DNA from: Lysobacter spongiicola DSM 21749
GTDB lineage: Bacteria; Pseudomonadota; Gammaproteobacteria; Xanthomonadales; Xanthomonadaceae
Direction: 5' to 3'
Assembly (NCBI RefSeq): GCF_900167055.1
Contig: NZ_FUXP01000008.1
Coordinates: forward strand, 51,447 to 115,446
Length of the DNA: 64,000 nucleotides
Shown here: positions 36,102-44,731 of the stretch, in pieces
Position numbering within the stretch: the stretch's first letter is position 1
Layout of the letters: every line of letters starts with the position of its first letter
Position numbers and translations under genes: made by a program
The notes under the pieces: generated by a model
Database searches by the model: none
Told to the model about the DNA's origin: nothing
Seen by the model: the letters and a program-made list of their open reading frames with translations, nothing else

Positions 36102-36771
36102 CGAGCTCGGCGATCCGGTAGCCGATACCGTGGCGCGTGTGGATCAGCGGCTTGTCGAAAGGCTTGTCGACCACGGCCCGCAAGCCATGGATGTGCACGC
36201 GCAGCGAGTCGGAGTCGGGCAACTCCTCGCCCCACACGCGCGTCTCCAGCTCCTGGCGGGTGACCACCGCCGGGGACGCCTCCATCAGGGCCTGCAGGAT
36301 CTTCAGCGCGGTCGGGTTGAGCTGCAGCAGCTTGCCCCTGCGCCGCACTTCCAGCGTGTCGAGGTTGTATTCCAGGTCGGCGGCGTTGAGCACCCGCGTC
36401 TGCACGCCCTTCCCGCGACGGGACAGTGCGTTGAGACGGACCTCGACCTCCTGCAGTGCGAACGGCTTGATCAGGTAGTCATCGGCACCCGAATCGAAAC
36501 CGGCCAGCTTGTTGTCCAGCGAGTCGCGCGCGGTGAGCATCAGCACCGGGGTCTGCTTGCGCGCCTCGTTGCGCAGCTTGCGGCAGACTTCCAGGCCATC
36601 CAGCCCCGGCAGGTTGAGATCGAGCACGATGGCATCGAAGTCGTGCACCACGGCCAGGTGCAGGCCGGTGATGCCGTCGGCCGCGAAATCCACCGTGTGC
36701 CCGCGGTCCTCCAGGAAGTCCCCCAGGTTGGCGGCGATGTCCTGGTTGTCTTCGATGACGAGTATGCGCAT
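36088..36771 (-). CDS. OmpR/PhoB-family response regulator
   Basis: 227 residues. The receiver domain has the phospho-acceptor D51 in IVLDLNLPGLDG, the acidic pocket EDN near the start, and the conserved LTARD and IKPFAL switch residues. A winged-helix DNA-binding domain follows (about 125-222), ending HTRHGIGYRI. It is the first gene of the regulator/kinase pair. The ATG at 36771 gives the standard MRILVIEDN. Resembles ColR, but targets cannot be read from here. Confidence 0.93.
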   Translation of the reverse strand: MRILVIEDNQDIAANLGDFLEDRGHTVDFAADGITGLHLAVVHDFDAIVLDLNLPGLDGLEVCRKLRNEARKQTPVLMLTARDSLDNKLAGFDSGADDYLIKPFALQEVEVRLNALSRRGKGVQTRVLNAADLEYNLDTLEVRRRGKLLQLNPTALKILQALMEASPAVVTRQELETRVWGEELPDSDSLRVHIHGLRAVVDKPFDKPLIHTRHGIGYRIAELDAAN

Positions 36772-36898
36772 TCGGATCTTCCTGTTGGGTGCGTGTTGGA
36801 CCGGTGGCGCGAGTGGATTCTGCCAGAGCACGCCACGCACCAGCATGCCCCGACGGTACGTGATGGACCCGTCAGGCGTCGCCGTGCGCGTGGAACCA

Positions 36899-36931
36899 CA
36901 AAAAACCCAGGCGCGAGCCACCGCGCCTGGG
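36899..36931 (-). terminator. Terminator downstream of rimK
   Basis: CCCAGGCGCG / CGCGCCTGGG with a six-base loop, followed on the minus strand by TTTTTTG. It lies in the 312-base gap between rimK and the response regulator; nothing else was recognised in that gap. Confidence 0.85.
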
Positions 36932-37083
36932 CCAAGGTGTTGCCCCGATACCGTAACCGCGGATGCCTCGTCGCCGGCTGGCGCCTGCGGCGGGAAACCC
37001 GGCAGAGCTGCGGTTTGTCGAAGGCTACCCCCGGCAGGATTAAACCCCTGTTAAGCCAGCGCGCCCGGGTCACGAACAGGCCA

Positions 37084-38019
37084 TTATGTCTTTGCAATCA
37101 GTCGCTTGGATGACTCCTTGGACGCCGCCTTCTTCGAGACCCGGCGCTTGTGCCGCTCGGCCACGTACTCGACGATCGCCCCTGCCACGTCCACGCCACT
37201 GGCGTCCTCGATGCCCTCCAGCCCGGGCGATGCGTTCACTTCCAGCACCAGCGGACCTCGCCGCGAGCGGATCAGGTCGACGCCGGCCACCCCCAGCCCG
37301 AGCACCCGGGCGGCGCGGATCGCCGCGTCCTGCTCGGCCAGGGTCGCCTTCGCGCCTCGCGCGCTGCCACCCCGGTGCAGGTTGGACCTGAAATCCCCCT
37401 TGGGTGCCTGGCGCTTCATGGCCGCCACCACCTTGCCGCCCACCACGAAGCATCGCAGGTCGGCGCCCTTCGCCTCCGGGATGAACTCCTGCACCAGGAA
37501 CTGCGCGTACAGGCCGCGCAGCGCCTCGATGACGCCGCGCGATGCCGACAGCTTCTCGGTGAGCATCACGCCGGCACCCTGGGTGCCCTCGTTGAGCTTG
37601 ATCACGTGCGGCGGTGGCCCGAGCATCGACAGCAGGTCGGCGGTGTCGTCGGGGTTGTCGCCGAACACCGTCGCCGGCATGCCGATGCCCTGCGCCGCCA
37701 GCAACTGGTGGCTGCGCAGCTTGTCGCGCGCCCTGAGGATGGCGTCGGACGAGTTCGGGGTGAACGTGCCCATCAGCTCGAACTGGCGCAGCACCGCACT
37801 GCCGTAGCGGGTCACCGAAGCGCCGATGCGCGGGATGACCGCGTGGTAGCCGGAGATCGACTTGCCCTTGTAATGCATCGCGAAGCCGTCGCTGGCGATG
37901 CGCATGTAGCAGCGCAGCGGGTCGAGGGTCCGCACGGTGTGCCCCTGCTCGCGGGCGGCTTCCGCCAGCCTGCGGGTCGAGTACAGCTTGGTGTTGCGCG
38001 ACAGGATCGCCAGCTTCAT
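37084..38019 (-). CDS. rimK: RimK-type alpha-L-glutamate ligase
   Basis: An ATP-grasp ligase of 311 residues; RimK adds glutamates to the C terminus of ribosomal protein S6. Visible features are [15 protein letters not shown] at the start, the ATP-grasp lysine region [13 protein letters not shown], and the metal-binding [14 protein letters not shown] near the end. The C-terminal tail is very basic ([15 protein letters not shown]). The start codon overlaps the stop of the upstream protease-like gene by ATGA, so they are coupled. Confidence 0.93.
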   Translation of the reverse strand: MKLAILSRNTKLYSTRRLAEAAREQGHTVRTLDPLRCYMRIASDGFAMHYKGKSISGYHAVIPRIGASVTRYGSAVLRQFELMGTFTPNSSDAILRARDKLRSHQLLAAQGIGMPATVFGDNPDDTADLLSMLGPPPHVIKLNEGTQGAGVMLTEKLSASRGVIEALRGLYAQFLVQEFIPEAKGADLRCFVVGGKVVAAMKRQAPKGDFRSNLHRGGSARGAKATLAEQDAAIRAARVLGLGVAGVDLIRSRRGPLVLEVNASPGLEGIEDASGVDVAGAIVEYVAERHKRRVSKKAASKESSKRLIAKT

Positions 38020-38534
38020 GTGTCTTGGGTCCAGGAGGGGTCGCCGGGGGCGTGTTCGGGGATGAGCGGCCAACCGTCCTGCGATGGGCGGCCATGGACG
38101 AAGGACAATGCGGGGTCGACGGTGAAGGCGCCGGCCATCGCGGTCCGCCCCAGCAACATCGGGAACAGCATGCCGCGCCGGTCTGTCAGGTTGATGTCGG
38201 CGTCGCGCTGTATGCCCGCCAGCGCCAGGGGGGTGCGGACGAAGGCGCGGCGGGTGCGGTGGCCACCGGAATCGGTTACGTCGCGTTCGTCGACCAGCGG
38301 GGCCGCGCATTCGATCACGCCGAATCCCGGTGCGCCCGGCGTCAGCCGGAATCCCACCCACGGCGCTCCGCCCTCGGTGAAACGCCACTGCACGTCGACG
38401 TGCAGCGCGGAGCTGCGCGCGCCGGTGTCCACCTTTGCCCGTACGGCGCGAATGCCCAGCCCGGGCAGCGCCACCCATTCGCGCCAGCCCAGCACCACCC
38501 GCGGGGTCACCGAATCAGATTGCCGGGTACTCAT
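38016..38534 (-). CDS. Retropepsin-like (PF05618-type) protease partnered with RimK
   Basis: 172 residues. The motif [13 protein letters not shown] carries the aspartic-protease-like DTGA of the ATP-dependent zinc-protease/RimB family, and the C-terminal part ([14 protein letters not shown]) matches the family end. Homologues act with RimK in S6 modification control. The 4-base overlap with rimK supports a functional pair. The ATG at 38534 is preferred; a frame running further upstream covers a terminator and is not coding. Confidence 0.85.
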   Translation of the reverse strand: MSTRQSDSVTPRVVLGWREWVALPGLGIRAVRAKVDTGARSSALHVDVQWRFTEGGAPWVGFRLTPGAPGFGVIECAAPLVDERDVTDSGGHRTRRAFVRTPLALAGIQRDADINLTDRRGMLFPMLLGRTAMAGAFTVDPALSFVHGRPSQDGWPLIPEHAPGDPSWTQDT

Positions 38535-38589
38535 CCTTGCCTCGGACGTAAACGGTCGGGGCCTGCTCCGCCCGCGGCCGGCGCGAAGA

Positions 38590-38625
38590 AAAACGGCGGC
38601 CCCGTCGCTTCGGTCGGGGCCGCCG
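38590..38625 (-). terminator. Terminator of the original tRNA-Gly transcript
   Basis: CGGCGGCCCCG / CGGGGCCGCCG around a ten-base loop, followed on the minus strand by TTTTTC. It lies 22 bases beyond the tRNA-Gly 3' fragment, where a tRNA terminator is expected. Confidence 0.85.
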
Positions 38626-38646
38626 TGGATCAACATCTACGAAAAC

Positions 38647-38678
38647 TGGAGCGGGTGATGGGAATCGAACCCACAACC
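38647..38678 (-). other. tRNA-Gly 3'-end fragment, attachment site of an integrated element
   Basis: On the minus strand the T-arm (GTGGG-TTCGATT-CCCAT), the acceptor strand CACCCGC, the discriminator T and the encoded CCA of a tRNA-Gly are present. The matching 5' acceptor GCGGGTG, the D-arm and the anticodon arm are absent; unrelated sequence replaces them. The tRNA's terminator still follows. This is the residue left when an element integrates into the 3' end of a tRNA; the intact tRNA should lie at the far end of the element, outside the window. Assignment to the UCC isoacceptor is likely but not proven. Confidence 0.8.
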
Positions 38679-38725
38679 TACTTTTCCTGCTCAATCAATG
38701 ACTTACCAATCGATTGGGCCCAAAA

Positions 38726-38748
38726 AACGATACCTGAAACGATACCTG
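38726..38748 (+). repeat. Tandem AACGATACCTG repeat beside the attachment site
   Basis: Two adjacent copies of AACGATACCTG, separated by one base, lie about 50 bases inside the tRNA junction. Short direct repeats in this place are typical of integrase arm-binding sites. Confidence 0.5.
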
Positions 38749-38908
38749 TGTTCAGCTGACAATCTAGCGCATGTCCGGGACTTTGGGCAACTGGCAAATT
38801 ACCGGGCTCTGGTGCTGATGGAGCGCTTTACGGAGGCTTTGCATGTCGCCGTCCGTCTTGGGGTGGCCGAAGTCGCCTTGGCCAAGACTTGTGCCCATAG
38901 ATACCTCG

Positions 38909-39484
38909 CTACTCTTCCGTTAGCAGCCTTATAACGTCCTCGTAGTTGGCATCAACCAGCCTGTGCAAGTCGTTGTGATAGAGCGCGTCTTCTCTTATGA
39001 GGTAATACCCACGGTTGAGGCTAAAGTAGCCTTCTAGTGGGGTTCCTTGCCTAGCCGCGACTTGTTTCAGATACGGAGCGCGCGTGAAAGTTGCAAGGAA
39101 CTTGTCCCCTCGGTAGCCGCGTAGCGAATCGCGCTTCAGACATCCATCTCGCAGGGCGCAGAATTCTCCGCTCGTGGAGAACGGAACGCTGAAACGGGTC
39201 TTGATCTGTGCCCCCACGATGCATTCTCCGACGTGGCACCGCACGACTCTCCACACCATGGTCCCGTCCATCGTGTCGGAATATTTGTCGTAGCGAACGT
39301 CTACCAGCTCCGCAGTAGCGATGATGTCAGCGGAGCGGGCGGCGGCCGCTACTTCCTCTCCGGAGATGCCATGTTCAACAGGGGGAGAAGGCCGCGTGGA
39401 TTGGCTACAAGCCACAACGCCTACCACTACCGCCACGAGGAGTGCCTGGCTCAAAGTGCGGCGCATAGATGCGTGCAATTCCAT
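38909..39484 (-). CDS. Putative lipoprotein of unknown function
   Basis: 191 residues. The N terminus has a signal sequence with a lipobox-like VVAC at about residues 23-26, so it is probably a lipoprotein. The mature part is soluble and mixed alpha/beta, with a pair of cysteines (CHVGEC and later C-A-L-R-D-GC) that could form disulphides. The ATG at 39484 has GGAAGAG immediately upstream. No family was recognised. It is the first gene inside the integrated element, on the strand facing the tRNA junction. Confidence 0.65.
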   Translation of the reverse strand: MELHASMRRTLSQALLVAVVVGVVACSQSTRPSPPVEHGISGEEVAAAARSADIIATAELVDVRYDKYSDTMDGTMVWRVVRCHVGECIVGAQIKTRFSVPFSTSGEFCALRDGCLKRDSLRGYRGDKFLATFTRAPYLKQVAARQGTPLEGYFSLNRGYYLIREDALYHNDLHRLVDANYEDVIRLLTEE

Positions 39485-39671
39485 CTCTTCCGTCCTCCGT
39501 GAGTGTCGAAGATCTTCCTGATTAGTTGTTAGCCACTGGCGAAAGCCACTGGCACCGAACGGACATCAGAGTTGCAGACACGGCTCGTCAATTCCTACCC
39601 GGTCCACAAGATCTACATGCCGGTCCGCTACATTGAGCGGCATGTGGTCTCGACCTAATGGTGAAACAGGG

Positions 39672-40073
39672 ATGCGCTGCTTTCATGCTGGCCTCTGGGT
39701 AGCAGTGGGTTGTTTGGCGTCTGCCTGCGGTGTGCAGCAAAACGACCCAATCATCGTCACGATCAAAGACCCGCCCCAAGGCGAGGTCGTGCACGGGACC
39801 GCGCTCCTCAAGAATGCGCAGTTGTCAGTTGTGGACGGGTGTTTGCGGATCATTCCGTCCACGGGTAGCGGGCCTGGCTATCTCGCAGTCTTTCCCTATG
39901 GCTTCTCCCTTCGTGAAGCCGAGGACGGTTTTGTGGTCATAGACGATCAAGGCAACGTCTGGGGTCGAACTACGGCGCCTAAAAACATTGGCGGAGGAGT
40001 GGGAGCTGCCCCAGCCGAAGTATTCACTCCCATGGGCCACTGCGAAGGCCCTCAATGGATAGTTGGACTGTAG
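39672..40073 (+). CDS. Putative lipoprotein of unknown function
   Basis: 133 residues beginning MRCFHAGLWVAVGCLASACG, a signal peptide with an LASAC lipobox. The mature protein is a small beta-rich domain with two further cysteines. No family was recognised. It is divergent from the preceding lipoprotein gene. Confidence 0.6.
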   Translation: MRCFHAGLWVAVGCLASACGVQQNDPIIVTIKDPPQGEVVHGTALLKNAQLSVVDGCLRIIPSTGSGPGYLAVFPYGFSLREAEDGFVVIDDQGNVWGRTTAPKNIGGGVGAAPAEVFTPMGHCEGPQWIVGL

Positions 40074-40237
40074 TCCCGGCTCTCCATAAACGCTCTTAGA
40101 TGCTCAAGGCGAGAGGCGCCCACCATTTGGATCGCAATGGTAATGCGATCCCTATTCAGAATTGAGACGCTTGCCCACTTGCGCTGAACGCAAATGCTGC
40201 TTGCATGGAAGTCATCTCAACAGCGCAAGGAGCGCCC

Positions 40238-40549
40238 ATGCACCAGCAAGACCAGAGGCTTGAAATCGCAAGCCGTTTGCTTAGTGGCATCATCAGCCAG
40301 GATCGGAACCGGAGGCTGTCCGAGCGGCTCGATGATATCGAGCACTCACTTGAAGTAGCCGCCGAGTTGATCCGGCGATCCGTGGATGGCCAGAGCCCTC
40401 CGATGGCCGAGCACACGCTTGAACCTCGTCCCTCCACAAAGACTCGTGAGCGAGTGATCCAGCGTGACGCCATGCCCTTCGGTGATCGCCTCCAGGTCAA
40501 ACGAGGAGGCAGCCCGAACCGACCGCCCAGGGGTCCTACCCTGCACTAG
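40238..40549 (+). CDS. Hypothetical protein, helical N terminus
   Basis: 103 residues. An AAGGAG sits six bases before the ATG at 40238. The first 60 residues are helix-forming and charged (QRLEIASRLLSGIISQDRNRRLSERLDDIEHSLEVAAEL in character); the tail is basic and proline-rich. No family was recognised. It is convergent with the relaxase gene and separated from it by a hairpin. Confidence 0.5.
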   Translation: MHQQDQRLEIASRLLSGIISQDRNRRLSERLDDIEHSLEVAAELIRRSVDGQSPPMAEHTLEPRPSTKTRERVIQRDAMPFGDRLQVKRGGSPNRPPRGPTLH

Positions 40550-40581
40550 TGATTGCCAGCCTGTAGCACTACCCACCACGC

Positions 40582-40605
40582 GATGCCCCGGACTTCCGGG
40601 GCATC
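40582..40605. terminator. Hairpin between the hypothetical gene and the relaxase gene
   Basis: GATGCCCCGGA / TCCGGGGCATC is a near-perfect 24-base palindrome in the 62-base convergent gap. It lacks a long T run, so it is an imperfect terminator. Confidence 0.6.
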
Positions 40606-40611
40606 TTCGTG

Positions 40612-42165
40612 TCAGCCGGGCCTGACGACCTTGGGTGTATCCGCGCTGGGTTCCGCTGCTCCTTGCCCTTGGACCTCAATCGCTTTGGCCTCGGCGGGCT
40701 TCTCCTGGTCGCTTGGGACGGGGTAGCGGGTAAGCATGCGCCTGCTCAACGCCTCTAATTGCTCGGCAGAAGCCCTTGCCGCCGCTTCGTAGTCGCGCTG
40801 TGCCTCGGGCTCAGTCGCCATGCGGGCACGACGGTAGCCGTCTCGCCGTGACTGGACGGCACGCAGGCGCCGGGCGCGACGCTTGGACCACTCGGGGCGC
40901 GACCACATGGCTGGTCTCGGGTGCTCGCCCTCGAATTGCTCCAGTGCGAATTCCGCCTGGTGCAACAGATGCTTCGCTCGAGCCTCGGCCGCCATCCGCC
41001 GCTTGAACCGCAGGGCGTCGTGCTTGACGCGCTTGAGGTGCTTCACCAGCGAACTCATGTCCGCGCGAAACGAGGAGACGTGGACAAATCTCGCGAGCCG
41101 CTCTGCACCATGCGCCAGCAGTTGGGTGGTGGCTTTGAAGCTGGCATCGATGCCGGCCACGAAGTTCTCGCGCCAAAGGGCGATCGCCTCTGCCAAGGCA
41201 GTGCGAGTGGCCTGGTGCTTCTCCCCGGTGGTTGCCTTGGGCTTGGCAGAGCCGAGTCCACGCACTACGCGGATGTGGCCATCGCCTTGAACCGGCGCTA
41301 GGACCAGAGCGGCTCGATCGCGTTTGGCCTGCCCGTGGCTGTGGCCGGCACTTGTCGGCTGCAGCCTGCCCTCCCCTTCGAGCTGCGCCAGGGCCTCGTC
41401 CCACTGGGTTTCGTTGTCGATAGCGATTTCCTGGTTTGCCTTCGTCCGGTCGCAGTCCACGCCCTTCCGGTGCAGGGCCGTCGCATCTTTTCCCACGTGC
41501 TCAGTGGGCTCACGGGATAGAGACAAGGCGGCCGCCTCGTCGCCGTTCGCGGCAGCCTCGGCTGCCTGCGCTTTAAGGCTCCGGTGGTCGACCCGTGCCT
41601 GGACCTGTGCGGCGGCAAGGTGCTCATTGGTGGTCCGGGCGACCATCTCCCGGATCCACTCGACTTCTCCGCGGCCCGATGGCCCGCCGTCGAGCTCGCG
41701 GGTTTTGTCAGCAAGCCCTGCGTCGCCGACGCGTCTTGTCGTGGCCAGCAGGTGCGCGTGGTAGTTCAACCCATCTGGTGTCTGCGGCTCATGGATGCTC
41801 GCCTGGATCGCGAAGCGGTAACGCTCTACCAAGGCACGGGCGATGGCAGCCGTGAGATCGGACCGTTCTTCATCGGTCAGCTCATGGGGCAGCGCGATCT
41901 CGAACTCGCGCGCCACAGTGGCGTCCTTCCGCTTCTCAGAAGCTTCAGCGGCCGACCATAGCTCGCACGGATCGAAGGCCCAGTCGGGTGCTTCGTCCGG
42001 AGCGATGCAGCGCGTCTCGACCACGCCACCGCGCCTGCGGTAGTCGTGCTTGAGCCCGGTGCGCGTATCGATGATCAGCAGGCCGGCGCGGTAAGCGGCC
42101 GCTGCGGTGGATGCGTGCCCCTGCGAGCGGGAGAAGGTTTTGACTCGGGTGTGGTAGATCGCCAT
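40612..42165 (-). CDS. mobA: MobA/MobL-family (MobQ) relaxase
   Basis: A 517-residue relaxase that should nick oriT and pilot the strand during mobilisation. The N-terminal relaxase domain (about 1-220) shows the candidate catalytic Y25 in AAYRAG, where RSF1010 MobA has its tyrosine. The three metal-binding histidines are H124 (ASIHEP), H135 and H137 (NYHAHLLA). The C-terminal half is a long, highly charged helical region rich in Arg/Lys/Glu without a primase motif. An IncQ-like nick sequence lies about 160 bases upstream of its start. The gene implies a mobilisable element that needs a helper transfer system. Confidence 0.9.
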   Translation of the reverse strand: MAIYHTRVKTFSRSQGHASTAAAAYRAGLLIIDTRTGLKHDYRRRGGVVETRCIAPDEAPDWAFDPCELWSAAEASEKRKDATVAREFEIALPHELTDEERSDLTAAIARALVERYRFAIQASIHEPQTPDGLNYHAHLLATTRRVGDAGLADKTRELDGGPSGRGEVEWIREMVARTTNEHLAAAQVQARVDHRSLKAQAAEAAANGDEAAALSLSREPTEHVGKDATALHRKGVDCDRTKANQEIAIDNETQWDEALAQLEGEGRLQPTSAGHSHGQAKRDRAALVLAPVQGDGHIRVVRGLGSAKPKATTGEKHQATRTALAEAIALWRENFVAGIDASFKATTQLLAHGAERLARFVHVSSFRADMSSLVKHLKRVKHDALRFKRRMAAEARAKHLLHQAEFALEQFEGEHPRPAMWSRPEWSKRRARRLRAVQSRRDGYRRARMATEPEAQRDYEAAARASAEQLEALSRRMLTRYPVPSDQEKPAEAKAIEVQGQGAAEPSADTPKVVRPG

Positions 42166-42274
42166 CGCATGTTCCTTTTGCCAGTGCTCCTTCCTTTATG
42201 AAGCGGATCGCGGAATTGGCAAGGCGATCGGCGTTGCAGTTTTGCTTTGCTGTTGGACGCGTAGCGTCGGGTCC

Positions 42275-42335
42275 AAGGGGGCTTGCCCCTTTGCGCACGC
42301 GTTGTCCGAAGGGCAATGCCTAAGTGCGCTCTTGC
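42275..42335 (+). other. Predicted oriT with IncQ/MobQ-type nick region
   Basis: TAAGTGCG followed by CTCT (42321-42332) matches the conserved RSF1010-type nic core. Immediately before it is an imperfect inverted repeat, TTGTCC/GGGCAA (42302-42316), which in IncQ oriTs positions the relaxase. A second hairpin, AAGGGG/CCCCTT, lies at 42275-42291. It sits between the relaxase gene and a TraD-like gene. The sequence match is short but well placed. Confidence 0.7.
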
Positions 42336-42464
42336 TCTGGTCTTTGAATCACGTTTTTGCGCGTTCTTCGGGTTTTTGAAGCGCAACATTTTTTCGCGAT
42401 GGAGCGAACTTGACGGAACCGGTTTCTTTGCTTGACTCAGAAGAACCCCGCAGGAGAAACGACC

Positions 42465-42767
42465 ATGAGCGGCACAACCCACTACCACGAGCGAATCCAG
42501 CGAGCCACACAGCAGCTCGCCCAGCTTCAAGCCCGGCAGCTACTTGCGAAGCAACGGGCAGCAGCTAGGGAGAAGCAAAAGGAGCGACGCCAGGAAGCGG
42601 TCCGGCGCCGGCAGGTTGCTGATCTCGTATTCCTGGCAGGAGCCGAAATCCTTGACGATGCCGAACTCGTCGGCGCTTTGCTCAGGTATCAGGAGGACCG
42701 GAACCACCCTGAGGTGCGCGAGGAGGCGCGGTCACGAGGAGCGGCCCGGATGGATACTCGGCACTAG
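42465..42767 (+). CDS. TraD/MobC-like mobilisation accessory protein
   Basis: 100 residues. A strongly basic, coiled-coil-prone first half (QLAQLQARQLLAKQRAAAREK...) leads to a small conserved end (VFLAGAEILDDAELVGALL) like that of conjugal TraD-type accessory proteins encoded beside MobQ relaxases. It probably helps the relaxosome at oriT. CAGGAG sits nine bases before the ATG at 42465. It is divergent from the relaxase gene with oriT between them. Confidence 0.7.
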   Translation: MSGTTHYHERIQRATQQLAQLQARQLLAKQRAAAREKQKERRQEAVRRRQVADLVFLAGAEILDDAELVGALLRYQEDRNHPEVREEARSRGAARMDTRH

Positions 42768-42845
42768 TGGCCCTCGGATGAGCCGGCTCACTTGCTCGAG
42801 TTAATGCACACCGTGCACAGCGACCTGGCTCATCCAAGCAGCGAA

Positions 42846-43058
42846 CTAGCAGAACTGGCACCGGTGGAATTCACCCCGCTCGAACTCGGCATGGGCCACG
42901 GCTCGCGCCTGGCGCTCATCGGCCACCGTGAACCATCCGCCGTCACGCCCCAATTCGCCCACTGGCTTGTATTGCGTCCCCACAGGTTTGGGGATGCGAT
43001 TGCAGTCGTCAGCGTGGAGAGTTGCGCTTCGGAGAGGTCTATCGATGTTCAGCAGCAT
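42846..43058 (-). CDS. Small conserved protein downstream of the SRAP gene
   Basis: 70 residues. The middle reads KPVGTQYKPVGELGRDGGWF and the end HRCQFC. A strong Shine-Dalgarno (TAGGAGG) lies five bases before the ATG at 43058, and the SRAP gene ends nine bases upstream, so both are likely translated from one message. The cysteine and histidine pattern (HADDC, HRCQFC) hints at metal binding. Function unknown. Confidence 0.65.
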   Translation of the reverse strand: MLLNIDRPLRSATLHADDCNRIPKPVGTQYKPVGELGRDGGWFTVADERQARAVAHAEFERGEFHRCQFC

Positions 43059-43066
43059 GGCGCCTC

Positions 43067-43996
43067 CTAGGCAGCTATACGGTGCTCATAGTAGGGGTGC
43101 TGCTTGTCATCTAGGATTGCATACAGCGCATCCAGGTTCCCTTGCTCGGGATTGAGCCAAGCGTCGATGTGCTCCGGCTTGATGTTGATGATGGTGCGGT
43201 CGTGGCCGGCTGCCGCGACCTCTTCTTCCGGCTCGTCGGTGATGGCTGCGAAGGACCACAGATCCGGTTCTTCCCCTTTAGGATCCGTCCACCGCGACCA
43301 AAGGCAGGCAATGAGCATCGGTTCGCCAGTGCGCGGCACAAACTCCAGAACAGCATTGCCGTCGGGTGTTTCGACGTTCTCGTAGAAGCGTTCGGCAACC
43401 ATCAGGCCTTGAGTGCGCCCGAACTGGCTTTTCCAGAAGCCTTCGAGGTTATCCCTGCGAGCGTTGTAGGTCCCGGGGAACTTGCGGTCGTTGATCGCTG
43501 GCTTTCCCTGTGCTCGGCACTGATAGCGCATGGGCTTGACCACGCGCTTGCCATCTTCCCAGACCATCACAGGCGCATACATCCCGGGGTAGATCCGGCT
43601 GTCGCTTGGCTGATCGTCAACGCGCTGGAGGTTGCGCAATCGGCCCTTCATCTGCTCGATCTTGTTGCCTGCGATCCGTTGTTCTTCCAACGCCTTCTTC
43701 GTCTGCTTTGTCAAAAGACTACGAGTCGCGTCTGCCAGTCGCTTGGTCTGCTTGAACAGCTCGCGTTCCAAGTCGGAAATCTCCGCAGCATGGATGTCGC
43801 GCACCATTGCCGAAATCTGGGATTCAAGCTGGGACTGACCTCCGCGAAACGCGAGGTCCATGCTCTTGGGGGTCTTAAGCTTCTCGCCTTGGCGTCGGCG
43901 GACATACAGGTCATAGAAGACATCGATCGCAATCTCTGCGCCGTAGACCCGCACGTATCGGTGGTAGTCCGCCCAGACTTGCGCTGAGTAGCACAT
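43067..43996 (-). CDS. SRAP-domain protein (YedK/HMCES type)
   Basis: SOS-response-associated peptidase-fold proteins covalently trap abasic sites in single-stranded DNA. The start at ATG 43996 exposes C2 (MCYSAQV), the catalytic cysteine after Met removal; a longer reading from 44008 would bury it and is rejected. NARRD (family NARxE) and AERFYE match other active-site regions. At 309 residues it is longer than the usual 220-240, with an inserted helical, charged segment at about residues 45-110. It is encoded near umuDC and radC in the same element, pointing to DNA-damage handling during transfer. Confidence 0.88.
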   Translation of the reverse strand: MCYSAQVWADYHRYVRVYGAEIAIDVFYDLYVRRRQGEKLKTPKSMDLAFRGGQSQLESQISAMVRDIHAAEISDLERELFKQTKRLADATRSLLTKQTKKALEEQRIAGNKIEQMKGRLRNLQRVDDQPSDSRIYPGMYAPVMVWEDGKRVVKPMRYQCRAQGKPAINDRKFPGTYNARRDNLEGFWKSQFGRTQGLMVAERFYENVETPDGNAVLEFVPRTGEPMLIACLWSRWTDPKGEEPDLWSFAAITDEPEEEVAAAGHDRTIINIKPEHIDAWLNPEQGNLDALYAILDDKQHPYYEHRIAA

Positions 43997-44312
43997 GAGC
44001 AATTCCAATCGTCGGTGTTGAGCCGAACCCTACAACTACCTGGCGACGCGTGCAGTCAGGGCTCATCAGCGACCGCCTGACAGCGATAGGCGTCAGGCGG
44101 TCTTGGGGCCGGCGGCACCCGTGTTTGTCCAGCATTTCGTCAATGCGCTGATGGACGAAGGTGCAATGCTCGCCGGCCCGATCTTCGATGTTGTCGGCTT
44201 CTCCGGCGAACGCTGACCAGAAGTCGCCTTCTTCGGCATGGTCCTCGATCAACTGGGGCAGCTTGGCCTCGAGCTCATCAAGTAGCGCAGTCAATGTGGC
44301 AAGCGCGGGCAT
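43911..44312 (-). CDS. Hypothetical protein overlapping the SRAP gene
   Basis: 133 codons, of which the first 65 look like protein: acidic, helical, with DFWSAFAGEADNIEDRAGEHC. The second half is basic and irregular, and the last 86 bases overlap the SRAP gene. A frameshift or a shorter true product is therefore possible. GGGAG lies upstream of the ATG at 44312. No function known. Confidence 0.45.
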   Translation of the reverse strand: MPALATLTALLDELEAKLPQLIEDHAEEGDFWSAFAGEADNIEDRAGEHCTFVHQRIDEMLDKHGCRRPQDRLTPIAVRRSLMSPDCTRRQVVVGFGSTPTIGIAHVLLSASLGGLPPIRAGLRRRDCDRCLL

Positions 44313-44358
44313 AGGGTCGGTCTCCCGAGCTAGGCAAACGCCGCTTCAGCGCATGCCT

Positions 44359-44541
44359 TCACTTGCGGTCGCCTCGGTCGCCCTGCCCCGGCTTTGACTC
44401 GTTCTCCGCCTGCTTACGCACGTCTTGACTCAGCGATCGGCTCACGTCGTCGCTTTCCTTGAACTGTCCGTCTTCGTCACGACGGACATAGCGTTTGTCG
44501 CCCTTGTGCGGCTCGATCAGCTCTCGCTTGCTCGAAGTCAT
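44359..44541 (-). CDS. Small charged conserved protein
   Basis: 60 residues, very hydrophilic: SKRELIEPHKGDKRYVRRDE then a Ser/Gln/Lys-rich tail. AGGAG sits seven bases before the ATG at 44541. Small proteins of this kind with a HKGDKRYVRRD core are common in gammaproteobacterial mobile elements. Function unknown. Confidence 0.6.
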   Translation of the reverse strand: MTSSKRELIEPHKGDKRYVRRDEDGQFKESDDVSRSLSQDVRKQAENESKPGQGDRGDRK

Positions 44542-44731
44542 CTCGCTTCTCCTGGTGGGGGTAGTGCTGCACTGGATAACGCCGACCCGATGAAACCGGC
44601 GCGAAGCCGTGCGGGACGACCTTAGACCTGTTCAGGCAAATACTAATGGCGACAACCCCCGCAGCGTTCCTAAGCTATTGTCCCCAGAGGCTTCTCGCTG
44701 GGTGAGACTCCTCCCTTCGATGCTGCCCACC

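Noticed and set aside
38641..38730. An intact tRNA-Gly gene
   Set aside because: The 5' acceptor strand, D-arm and anticodon arm are missing; only the 3' part is present.
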